From Eimeria necatrix (taxonomy: Eukaryota; Apicomplexa; Conoidasida; Eucoccidiorida; Eimeriidae), in the NCBI RefSeq assembly GCF_000499385.1, contig NW_013651666.1, positions 17,501 to 81,500 on the forward strand: a stretch of DNA of 64,000 nt, in the 5' to 3' direction. The notes under the pieces were generated by a model, which did no database searches, had not been told where the DNA came from, and saw nothing but the letters and a program-made list of their open reading frames with translations. A program made the translations under genes and the position numbers. This document shows positions 11,006-20,714 of the stretch, one piece after another (position 1 is the stretch's first letter; the number at the start of each line of letters is the position of its first letter).

Positions 11006-11034
11006 ACAGATGGCACTCCCGAAGGAGGCCAACC
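10928..11034 (-). ncRNA. U6: U6 spliceosomal snRNA, copy 1
   Basis: The minus strand carries the U6 hallmarks in order: a 5' hairpin with a UUCG loop flanked by CUCC and GGAG, the GATACAGAGA box that pairs with the 5' splice site, the AGC catalytic triad in GATTAGCATGG, and the CCCCTGCGCAAGGATGACACGC region that forms U2/U6 helix and the internal stem-loop. The 3' end is CCAATTTTTTT, a Pol III T-run terminator. Length is about 107 nt, the normal U6 size. U6 is the catalytic core of the spliceosome, which fits a genome with so many introns. It is identical in sequence to copy 2 over the whole transcribed region. The exact 5' nucleotide is inferred. Confidence 0.95.
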
Positions 11035-11053
11035 AGTATACCCACTCTCATAC

Positions 11054-11086
11054 AGAAGGAACACCCATCACGGGGCGAGGTCACCT
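11054..11086 (-). promoter_or_regulatory. Candidate U6 upstream promoter elements, copy 1
   Basis: On the minus strand AGGTGACC (11079-11086) and GATGGGTGTTCCTT (11056-11069) stand upstream of U6 copy 1, the second ending about 25 bp before the RNA. Both words recur at the same distance upstream of copy 2, while the sequence around them differs. They are likely proximal-sequence-element-type Pol III signals. Confidence 0.6.
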
Positions 11087-11753
11087 GAGACACTATCACC
11101 CTCCTTCCGTTCTGTTGTCTTAAATAGCTTTCTTTGAATGTTTAAAGAGCGAAAATAAGAAATATATTTCAATTTTTAGTCCGCTTGTGTCGTACACGAG
11201 ACGAGCGGGTTACCGCTGCTGGAGTGGACAGACTTTGACAAGACGGGTTGGAGGACCCGATGGGAGAGTTGGTTTTGTGCTTCATGTTTTTCGAACAAAT
11301 GAACAAATGACGCTTCAAGTTGTAATCAAATGTGAAGCGCTCATTCCTTTGCCTCCCTGCCTAGAATATGGTTTCCTACTGGACCGTGAAGCCACACCAG
11401 AGGGAGCCGAACGTGTGAACAACCAGTTAAGGTCGGGAAAAGGATTTCAAGCGAAGGTAAACACGAAATTAATGTTTTCAAGTTCAAAACATACATATCT
11501 AGGAGTGGATGGGGCAGGACAGTACAGTTCTCTACGGGAAGGCTTGCGGCAAGGCAACAACCCCGGAGTGAAGAATCCAGTATTTGGCGAATGCAAGTTC
11601 TGCATTTCTCGCAACTCCCTGCAGCAAAGACGTTTTTATTTCATTCGAGTTTTCCATCCACCCTCAGAACGCTGAGTTCAGCGCTGTAGTGACAAAGACA
11701 TGAGAAATTGGTCAAAAAGGCTTAAAAGTGGACGGAAATGAAAAAAAAATGCA
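11087..11753. other. Spacer between the two U6 genes
   Basis: Diverged unique sequence. A 162-codon open frame on the plus strand (11187-11675) has no recognisable motif and opens on a non-ATG codon. I treat it as chance or an unproven exon. Confidence 0.4.
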
Positions 11754-11759
11754 AAAAAA

Positions 11760-11805
11760 TTGGTTACACTTCTCGATTTGTGCGTGTCATCCTTGCGCAG
11801 GGGCC

Positions 11806-11837
<32 letters not shown>

Positions 11838-11866
11838 ACAGATGGCACTCCCGAAGGAGGCCAACC
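11760..11866 (-). ncRNA. U6: U6 spliceosomal snRNA, copy 2
   Basis: A second U6 gene in the same orientation, 832 bp from the first. Every base of the transcribed region that I compared is identical, including the ACAGAGA box, the AGC triad and the 3' T-run. Flanks differ apart from the two upstream elements at 11888-11917. The conservation of RNA plus promoter words, against diverged flanks, indicates two functional genes kept alike by selection or gene conversion. Confidence 0.95.
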
Positions 11867-11887
11867 CATACTGCCGTCTTTCTATTA

Positions 11888-11917
11888 AAGGAACACCCAT
11901 CGCTGGCAGGGTCACCT
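11888..11917 (-). promoter_or_regulatory. Candidate U6 upstream promoter elements, copy 2
   Basis: The same two words as for copy 1, AGGTGACC (11910-11917) and GATGGGTGTTCCTT (11888-11901) on the minus strand, with the same 25-bp gap to the RNA and 8 rather than 9 bp between them. Confidence 0.6.
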
Positions 11918-12972
11918 CGCTGCGGCATCGATTCCCGGTAGCTCTTGCACATTTTTTATCAATATTCTCCAATTTGTTTCATTTATATACATATATTGCG
12001 TACTTATGTGCAGCATTTTCCTGCTAATTTGCAATAACAGTGAGTAGGGATGGTTCAATGGGTCTACTCTGTGCAACAGCTTGAGGGGAGAGGTGGAGAG
12101 AAGCCATGACTTACAGGAGGCAGTACTTGACTCGGATATAAACATTGTCTTGACGGTAATGAGATTTAAAAGGTTAAGGGCAATGTGAGGTGTACGAGAG
12201 AAGGGAGGTCTGCCGAGCTGGGTGGTACGAAAGTAGTGGCCTTTTCTTGGAGGAATGAACCATAGGATCATCTTTGTGCATTGTACACGTAACATTCATA
12301 TTAAAAACATCAAAAAGAGGCTCCGCCGTGAAACGACGCATGACTCGGATGGACTCAGCGCGTGTGCACGCGAACTGAACCTCCCTGAGATCCTCAAGCT
12401 CTGAGGCGCTAACGGTGACACAGTGTCACAAAGTAGCAGCTACCAACTAAATGACTCTATAACAGTGATGAAGCGTCACTAAGTAGCAGCCATCAGCTTG
12501 ATTATCACCGCTACGATCTGCAGAAGGGAGCCCATGCTTCTGTCCGCTTTGAGAACGGAAGCGCCAGTTCAAAGGGTGACCAAAGGTCATATTTCTCAAG
12601 AGAAATGTGAGTGGGGCTCAACTGGGTGGCAGTTGAGGCCGCCTCTCCCTGCCAAGAGCATTATCAAGACTGTGTGTGGAACATAACTTCGCGCATCAGA
12701 ACAGTGTTACGTACACATGACGAGCTGAAGCAGCAGGTTGCAGGTTGCTGCTGAAGTGGAAAGAACTGCCCCCAACGCCCGTGCCTGCGCGCGTCGGCGA
12801 AGACACAGTAGGACTCAGGCTGGGGGACTCAATCCCCAACTGCCACAACAAAGTAAAGGCAGACGCTGTGTGCAGTGGCCGCGCTGGCTCTAATCTTTGA
12901 GACTTGACAAGTCCATCAGCCCCGTGTGAAAGCAGTGGCTCCCCACTGTCCCAGTAGCTGGGCCTGGGCCGG
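11918..12972. other. Interval without a supported gene
   Basis: Unique sequence. An imperfect direct repeat of about 30 bp around CAAAGTAGCAGC and CTAAGTAGCAGC recurs at about 12,425 and 12,476. No coding or RNA gene supported. Confidence 0.4.
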
Positions 12973-15900
12973 CTACTCGCCATCTGGCGCTGTGGAAGTG
13001 TCTGCTGCTCTTGTGGCTGCTGCTGTTGGCCCTGTTGCTGCAGCGTCGCCCCCGCTAAGCAGAGATAAGGGGACTGAAACTCTAACTTCCACATCTCTGT
13101 GGTGCAGATGCCTCCTCCGCTCTACCTGCACAGAGGCAGCAGCAGCTTGGTGTTTGTCTGGAGGCTGCACAGGTTGTTGGGGGCCCCTGCTGCTGCTGCC
13201 CACACTGGGGGCCCCTGGCCCTACGGGTTCTCCGTAGTCTGCGTCCAAGTGCTCGAGCATAGACTGTTGGTCATTAAGAAGCTGCCTCAGAGGCACCCGC
13301 AGCAAAGAGAGTTGCTGCAGGTCAACAGATGAAACTGATAAGCTGGAGCTCTGCCCGAGCTGCTGCGCAGTGCTGCTGTTGTCTTGATGCTGCGCTGCTG
13401 CCGTTGCGGCTGTTGCTGCTCCCGCTGCTGCTCCTTCCTCCCTCGCAACTCCAGATCCACTCAGATGTGCATCACTTAAGCAGCTTTTCGTTGTCTCCCT
13501 CAAATTTGGCATTTCTCTCCGAGAAGAGGCTCCCCTTGTGCTGTCGGGGACGCCCAGGACGTCCCGTCCGTCCTGGGCCAGCAGCTGCTGCTGCTGCGCG
13601 TGCTGCTGCTGCTGCCGCTGCTGCTGGTGCTGGCACCGCTGCACTCCGTCGGCCGCCGTCTTCGCTCCCTGCAGACTCAGCTGCTGGCTCAAACCGCAGA
13701 GGCCCCTCGGGCACGTCACGGGAGACACAGCTGCATCCCTGGTTTGCTGCCTGACAGTGGGAAAGACATGGGGGCATGCGGGAGGCGTGGGCTGGGTTGA
13801 GGAGGTTGCTGCTGCTGCTGCTGCTGCTTCTGCCGCTGCGTCCCGAGTGGCTGCGCTGAGCCGCTGCTGTGGATCCGCAGCAAAAAGCCTCTTCTCCAAA
13901 CCCCAGAGCTGCTGCGTCGGACCCCCCTGGCCTCGCGGCTCCTGAAGCGTCCTGGGGGCCCCAGTCACTGTTAGCGGTCCAGCTTCTGCAGCTCCGCCCG
14001 TTGCTGCAGGCGGCGTCAGCAACATTCCCCAATTTGCTGCAGCAGCAGCAGCACTTGCTCCCGCTACCCCCGTGGGAAGCCCTTCAGCAGCACTGACTGC
14101 CAGTCTGGGCAGCGCTGCTGCGGCCAACTGGGGGGGCGCAGAGAGGCGGCCCGAAGCCCTCGGCTGCTGGCTCTGCAGGGGCGGCAGCGTGACGGGCGGA
14201 GAGAGCAGCGAGCTCGGTGCAGCAGCAGCAGCAGCAGCAGCAGCAGTCACGCGCACTGGGCCTGGGACTGCAGCGAGCGGCCCGTGAGGCCCCTGCGGGT
14301 CGCGACCTACACTAGCATTTGACAGCAAAGAGTTCCGCCGCCCGCTCCCGCTCTGCATTGGGGGAAGCACCACTTCGGGCAGTTTGTTGCTGCAGCAGCA
14401 GCCGCAGCAGCGGCGCATGTCTGCGGGAGCTCCCGTGTCGAGCAGCCCCTCTGCTGCTGCTGCAGCACGAGCAAACGCCGTTGCGGGGGTCAGAATTGCA
14501 CTGCTGCAGCAAGGGCTGGCAGCTGAGACAGGAAGAGGAGCAGCAGGAACATTCAATACAGTGTCGGACCTTGACGGCAGCGGCAGCAGCCCAAGAGGCA
14601 CCGGAGGCGACAACGCTGGCTGCTGCTGCAGCTTCTGGTGCTGCTGCTTGTGCTGTTGCTGTTGCTGCTGCTGCTGATGCAGCTGTTGCTGCAGTTGCTG
14701 CTGCAGTTGCTGCTGCTGTGGACCACTCGAAATCATGGTCCTCAACGCCCCCTCCACAGGCCCCTCCGTTGCTCGCAGCCCATCTGCACTGCTGCTTTCA
14801 CTATCAATTCCCCGCGGCAGAAGTTGCTGCTGCCACTGCTGCTGCTGTTGTAGCTGCTGCATCGACTGCAGCTGCTGCTGCTGCTGCCGCTGCAGGTCCT
14901 GGCCCCCGGGGGACAGAGGCGCCAGCTGCAGCGGCTTCATCTGCAGCGACTGCAGCTGCCGCTGGCACTGCAGCAGCTGGTGCCGTTGTTTCTGCCGTTG
15001 TTGTCGCTGCTGCAGCTGCTGCAGCTGCAATCCTAAACGCTCTACTCGCAGCAGTGCCAGCTGCAGCAACGGGTCTGTCTGCCCCATCAGCTGTTCTATC
15101 AATGATGCAGCATGCTGATGCAGCATAAGCAGCAACAGCGGAGGGGCACATCATTCTGGCTTCGGTCCTGAGCCAAAGAGCATGTGAACATGCAAAAGCA
15201 AATAAGCAGCACAAAAACACTTACAGATGCCTGCACAACTTCCTGCCGCTGCAGCAGCTCCTGCTGCAGTCTGTCAACTTCGGTCTGCAGCGCCTGCATC
15301 TGGTCCTGTAGGGCTGCGGAGCGGCGCCTTTCCTCCAGCAGCAGCTGCTGCTGCTTCTGCAGCTGCTGCTGCTGCTTGTTGTAGGAGGCAGTGGCTGCTG
15401 CAGCTGCAGCAGCTGCTGCTGCTTCCCGCGCCTCTCCGCTGCAGCAGTCCGCACAAGCAGCAAACGGGCGCACCCACAGTGGAAGCCGCAGTCCACAGGC
15501 AGCAGCAAAGAGCAGCAAAGTAGGTCGACAAGCAGCAGCAGCAAGGAAAGACGAATCAAATAGGCAGCAGCAAATAAAAGCAGAATGAATCCCAAAGAAA
15601 TATGCACCTGAGGCCAACTACTTGAGAAGCCACGCGGGCAATTAGCTGCTTCGCTTCGCTATCTCCCGCGCGTCTTTTCAGCTTCTCCACTCTGAGGCGC
15701 TGCTGCAGTCTTCTGCAGCTGCTGCACTGCACTTTCTCCTCCCGTTCGCTGCTGCTGCTGCTCCGGCTGCTGCTAGTCCTGCTGCTGCTGCTCCTGCTGC
15801 TGCTGCTGTGGGGGGGCCTGCGGGCCCGCTCCGCCCGCGCCGAAATGCTGCGCCGCTCTTTCCTTGCGTGGCCTCGGTCATGTGTTTTCCGCTGCAGCGG

Positions 15901-16191
15901 CTTCTCGAAAGTTTGCTGCTGCTGCAGTGGCAGCTGCTGCAGCGGCAGCTGCTGCTGCTGCGGCTGCGGGTCCTCCTTCAGCAGCAGCAGCATCTGCATC
16001 ACCCGCTCCTTCACGTGATTCTCGAAAAGTCTGCCCGCAGCAGCAGCAGCGTCTGCTGCAACAACAGCCACATCCCCTGGCCGCTGCTGCTGCGCACTCT
16101 CCTCAGTCGACTCTCGCTGGGGTGCTGCTGCCTCGGCTGCTGCAGCGGCGGCATCGGCGGCTGCTGCTGCTGCTGCAGGGGAAACGGTCAT
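12973..16191 (-). CDS. Gln/Ala/Ser-rich coiled-coil protein, 979 aa
   Basis: Three minus-strand exons: 16191-15608, 15438-15225 and 15114-12973, joined in phases 2 and 0 with donors CAG|GTGCAT and TCT|GTAAGT. Exon 1 carries poly-Ala, then a Ser-rich stretch and a basic segment EKLKRRAGDSEAKQL. Exon 2 (LQDQMQALQTEVDRLQQELL) and the start of exon 3 have clear heptads of a coiled coil. The remaining 600 residues are Gln runs, poly-Ala runs (SPVTLPPLQ-type spacers) and Ser/Pro-rich disorder. Nearly all homopolymers come from sense-strand CAG read in three frames. The start ATG is the first in the open frame. No family is recognised; a scaffold or cytoskeletal role is only inferred from the coiled coil. 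It lies divergent to the LanC-like gene, about 1.5 kb away. Confidence 0.72.
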
Positions 16192-17712
16192 GTTGCCTTT
16201 TGACCACCAGACGATAAGTGCCTGTCAAAGAGCTGAACCTGCCTGCTGCTGCAGCGGTGCTGCTGCAGTATCCTTCGCCGCTGCTCTTTTGTCGCCGCTG
16301 CTGCCGTACCTATGTCGCATTTGCTGCTATTTGTAAGCAGCCACTATTGTGTCAGTGTTCTTCTGGTGCTAAGCTCCTGCTGCGTCCGTCATTTTCGACC
16401 TTGTTTTGCTGCTTTTGCTACTTCATGGTGCCGCCGCGGAGGCTGCTGCTGCTGCTGCTGTTGTTGCTGCAGTCTAACTATGCTTTGCTGCTCTCCATTT
16501 CAAAATTGTCTAGTTGTGCGGGTGTGCCTGTCGGCTTGCCCCGTGCTGCTGCTGCTGCCCCCAGCCTCGCAGGTTCCACAGCCTGTCGCCCACCCATCGA
16601 CCACGTCTCCTATCGTGTGCTGCTGCTGCTGCAATTATTGTTGTTGCTGCTACTTCTGCTGCTGCTGCTGCTGGCGTTTCCCTCGCCTTTGCCCTCCAGC
16701 AACGGCGTCGGGGTCCCCCCTCCTGCAGGGCCGAAGCTCGAAGACCTCCACTGTCTCTGGGCACTATGACCGGCGCTAAATCAAGTAATGCTGCAGCAGA
16801 GCGACTCTAAACGCCTCAGAACGCGACTGTCTTCACTTCAGTTGTTCTTGCGGGCCCGTGTTGCTCGCAGTGGTGGCCTTGGCAGTCCCCCGTATCCGCA
16901 CACGCCGGCAGTGTGTCTGCGGGGGGTTAAACGTGCAAAAGAGCGAAATAAGGAAGAAGCTTTAACGGGAAAAGTCAGAAGAGGCGAAACGGGAGAGATA
17001 TGCACGGGTGTCACTCAATGGTAGCGCTGCAGCAGCACAGCCACAAAGGGCCCCCAAGCTCGATCAGAGACGGGGTGGGAGCTGTTCCGTTAAACCGCTC
17101 GGGATTGCCAAATAAAAGTTCCTTCTCTCGATTCAGATGACTCGCGCTGTTTTGATTCGGCTGTATATACACCGTCTCCCCAGTTTTTCACCTCCTTTCG
17201 CTGCTCCCCGGCCTCACCCGGTGAACACGCTGCCGGTCAACAACAAGGCGCCTTCGCCATTTTTGCTCTTCAAGTCATACAAACACTGTGTTAATCTCTA
17301 TATATCTACTTAATTGCATAAAGGGTTGTAGAAGGCTGTAGAAGCAGCGCAAGAATCTGCGGGAACAGCGGGAACCAGGCGATACAGCCGCAATAACCAC
17401 AGCAGCGGCAGCAAAGGCAACTGTCGCATGCACATTCACGGGTCATGCAATTTAATTGGTCCACCTCGCACATCATTCTGTTTTATTCCCCAGGCTGGAT
17501 CCTCTTCCCCGGAGCAGCAGCCGCTGCAGCTCAATGCGCAACAGCAACAGCAACGGAGGCAGCAGCAGCAACGACAGGAGCGGCAACAGCAGCAGCAGGA
17601 AGCAAGTAGCAGGGACTCCAGCTGAAGCAAGAGCAGCACCAGTAACTGCACCAGCAGCACTAGCGAAGACAGCAGCAGCAGCAGCGGGAGAATCAAAAGC
17701 CGGAACGGCGCA
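16192..17712. other. Divergent promoter interval
   Basis: It separates the minus-strand coiled-coil gene from the plus-strand LanC-like gene. It is CTG-rich to about 16,680, then unique. A small cluster of CAG/CAA triplets at 17,540-17,690 precedes the LanC ATG. No gene called. Confidence 0.6.
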
Positions 17713-18337
17713 ATGACGAGTCGCTGCTTTCCCCCCTTCCTCAGTGATGACGCGGCGGAGCTTCGGCGCGCTGCATCTGCTGCTGCGGGCTCTTTGGGCT
17801 GCTCCGGCTGGTGGAGCCCAGAGAGAGTAGCTGCAGCAATGGCAGCAGTGGAGGAAATAGGCCGCAGCAGCAGCAGCAGCAGCTTGTTGTCTCTCGCGGA
17901 CCTTCTTGACTCAGCAGCAGACTACATGGACCGCCTAGTGGCAAACAACAACTCAGGTCCCGGTTCGATCTACTCAGGCGACGCCGGGGTAGCTTACGCC
18001 CTTATCAGGCAAGGGTCATTTCAGTTTGCTGCTGCAGCAGCTGCTGGTGGCGTTGCTGCTCGTGTTTGTGCTGCTGCTGCTGTGTTCTTACTGTTTCTGC
18101 ATCCGCTGCTCCTGCTGCGGCTGCCAGTCATCTTCTGAAGCCGCTGCTCTGCGCGCCGGCCTTTTCTGCGGCTGCCTTGCTGCTGCTGCCTGTGCCTCTT
18201 GAACGCTGCTGCTGCTGCTGCTGCTGTTTTGTGCCTGTGTGGAGCGCAGGAAGGCGGAGAGGATCTTGGCAGCAGCTGAGTCGGAGCGGCGGCGGTCCGG
18301 CATTTCCTATGAAGACGAAGGCGAGAGGGGCGAAAGC

Positions 18338-18369
<32 letters not shown>

Positions 18370-20714
18370 GTGGCCGTCGCAAGAAGCCTCGCGGGAGGAT
18401 GCTGCAGTGCCGCCTCTCGCAGAGCAAGCCTTGAATGAAGCCCTTGCCATTTTGTCTGCAGGATATGGGGTGGAGGCTGCTGGCTCTTCAGCAGCAGAAG
18501 CAGCGGAAGCAGCAGAAAAATCCCTGCGCCGCCGCTTCACCTTTCTGCAGGGGCAAGTTGGCCGTTTGGCGCTGACTGCGGTGGCCCTTCATCTTCTGAA
18601 GAGAGAGGCAAGCAGCAGTTTTCACATTCTCACTTAGTGCTGCTGCTTCCCGCAGCTTTGCTGCTGTTGTTTCTGCTGCATGTGCAGCAGTGCCCGCGGA
18701 TAGTTTTCCACCGCCCACATCCCAGTGCAGTTTCTGTGCATGCAAGAAGTGTTTTTTTCTGCTTTTTCGATGAAGCAGAGACTTACAGGCGGCGCTGCTG
18801 AGCAGCTTGTTGTGCTGTTTCCTGCTGCAGCAGGAAGCGTTCCTGGTGCTGCGTCGCCTGGCAGCAGCTGCTGCTGCTGCTATCTCACGCATGCAGCCAG
18901 AGGAGTGCGAGCTGCTGTATGGACGGGCGGGGCTGCTGTACGCGCTGCTGTTTACTCGATCTTTGTGGCTGCCGCCTCCCCCTCCCCAATATCGTTCTTT
19001 CTTTTCCGATTTGGTGAGAAGGCAGTCGCAAGAAGACGGGAAACAAGACGCAGCAGAAAGCACGCAGGATTGCTCAGCCGGGCTCTTCAGAGACTGTGAT
19101 GAAGGTATTCAAACCACCACAGCCAGCAGCAGCAGGAAAAGCAGCAGCAGCCAGAGTAGTCTGCAGGAGGTTTACCTGCGAGCTGCTTCCACAGTGTCTG
19201 TCGGTGTGGGCAGCGGCCGCATCCCGTGGCCTCTTTCGCTGAACTACGGTGGCTCTCTCCGACTTGGCAGCAGCGGCAGCAGCAGCTATAAGGGCAGCGG
19301 CAGCAGCAGGAGCCACAAGAGTGGCGGCAGCAGCAGCAGCATTGACGGCGGCCTCCAAGAGTCCGCATCGGGCTGGCCGGAGGAACTCCCTGAGGAGCAG
19401 CAGGCAACGCGCGTGTTGGTTCTGTCTTTGATAGCGCAGCTAGTGGGGCAGCTGGTGGCTCATGGTCGGGTGGAAGCTGTAGTGGCAGAGAAGGGGAGCA
19501 TCAGATCTTTAGAGCCGCGTGAGCAGCAGCGCCTGCACTCTTCTGCTGCTTCTGCTTTCACCAAGGCTTCCCCCTTGCCGCTGCTGTATGAGTGGCACGG
19601 CAAGCAGTACTTGGGCGCAGCCCACGGCATCTGTGGAATCCTCTTGCAGCTGCAGCAGGCTGTAGACACTCTGTACCACGCGGCTGCGGCGGGCTGCTTC
19701 CCTGGTCCGGCGGCGAGGGCCGGCGGGTCTGCTGCGGCAGCAGTTGTTGCAGCTGCAAGGGAGGCAGAGCTGAGCAAGGAAGCAATCCGGGAGGAAGCAG
19801 AGTCAGCTGCTGCGCGGCTGCTTGCCTGCTCTGCTACCGTGTGCAGCGCAATGCAGCACAGGGAAAGAGAAGATATGCCTATCTTCTGTCCTGCAGCCAG
19901 TGCTTTCCTGTGCTGCCATGACGGGTTGGCTGCTGCTGCTTCACTGCGAGACACGGTGCGCCGTTTGTGTCTTTCTTCTCTGATGGCGCTGCTGCGCTTC
20001 CATCTCACAGACACAGCAAATCTCAAGAGCAGCATCGGCAGCGACCGAGACCTGCTTGTCCAGTGGTGTCACGGAGCCCCTGGACTTGTGCCTCTGATTT
20101 GCTGGGCAGTGGACTTGCACAGAGAAAAGGCGCTGGCGTATGCCCAGTATCAGCGGCACCAGCAGGGCTCTCTTAGCAGCGAAAACGGCCTGCTTCCAGA
20201 AGATCGGCCAACGCAGGAGGAGCAGCACCGACAGAAGCAGCGGCAGCAGCAGGAGCAACACATGCCGAATTTGTACCGCCGTCGCTCATCTACCAGCGCA
20301 GACGCGGAGCTGAAATCGAGAGAGAATTTGGGCTTCTTCATGGTGTGGCTGGACACAATGGGAAACATAACGTGGCAGCGAGGCCTGTTGTGTAAGGGTT
20401 TGGGTGTGTGCCACGGCATAGGGGGCAATGGCATGGCTCTTCTATGCGCCTACAACAGCTCTGGCAACCCTCGGTGGCTGCGTCGCGCGTTGCTGTTTGC
20501 CCTGGAAGGCATTATTCGGCATATGCAGCTGCTGCATCTGCCTGATCGGCCTTGGAGTCTTTTTGAGGGAGCCTCGGGCTTTTCGGTCTTTCTCAGGGAT
20601 TGCGCGGAGACGCTTTTTGCTGCATGCACAGGCAGCACTAGGCCCATCACCGCTTATTACATTGGTTACCAGCTTCCACCTTTGCCGTGGGAGCAGTCTG
20701 TGCGCGGTGGGTGA
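17713..20714 (+). CDS. LanC-like (lanthionine synthetase C-like) protein, about 845 aa
   Basis: Exons 17713-18008, 18250-18607 and 18831-20714 (stop TGA). LanC-family motifs appear in order: SIYSGDAGVAYAL in exon 1, FLQGQVGRLALTAVALHLL in exon 2, YGRAGLLYALLF and GAAHGICGILL in exon 3, then QWCHGAPGLVPL and GVCHGIGGNGMALL. The zinc ligands of the family are all present: Cys about 631 (codon 20067-20069) and Cys-His about 745-746 (20409-20414). The fold is an alpha/alpha toroid; eukaryotic LANCL proteins bind glutathione and add it to dehydroamino-acid residues in proteins. The protein is nearly twice the usual 400-450 residues because of Ala/Ser/Gln insertions between conserved helices, notably after exon 2 and near 20,150-20,310. 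Intron 2 has a GC donor (AGAG|GCAAGC) as the only phase-compatible choice; intron 1 may be GC (18009) or GT (18015). Confidence 0.88.

Noticed and set aside
11187..11675. 162-codon open frame between the U6 genes as a real protein
   Set aside because: No ATG at its start, no recognisable motif, and the length is within reach of chance.
15168..15224. A 57-base intron in the coiled-coil gene ending at CTCAG (15168-15170)
   Set aside because: It preserves the frame but runs into a stop 22 codons later. The acceptor at 15115-15117 joins in phase to the long Gln-rich exon.
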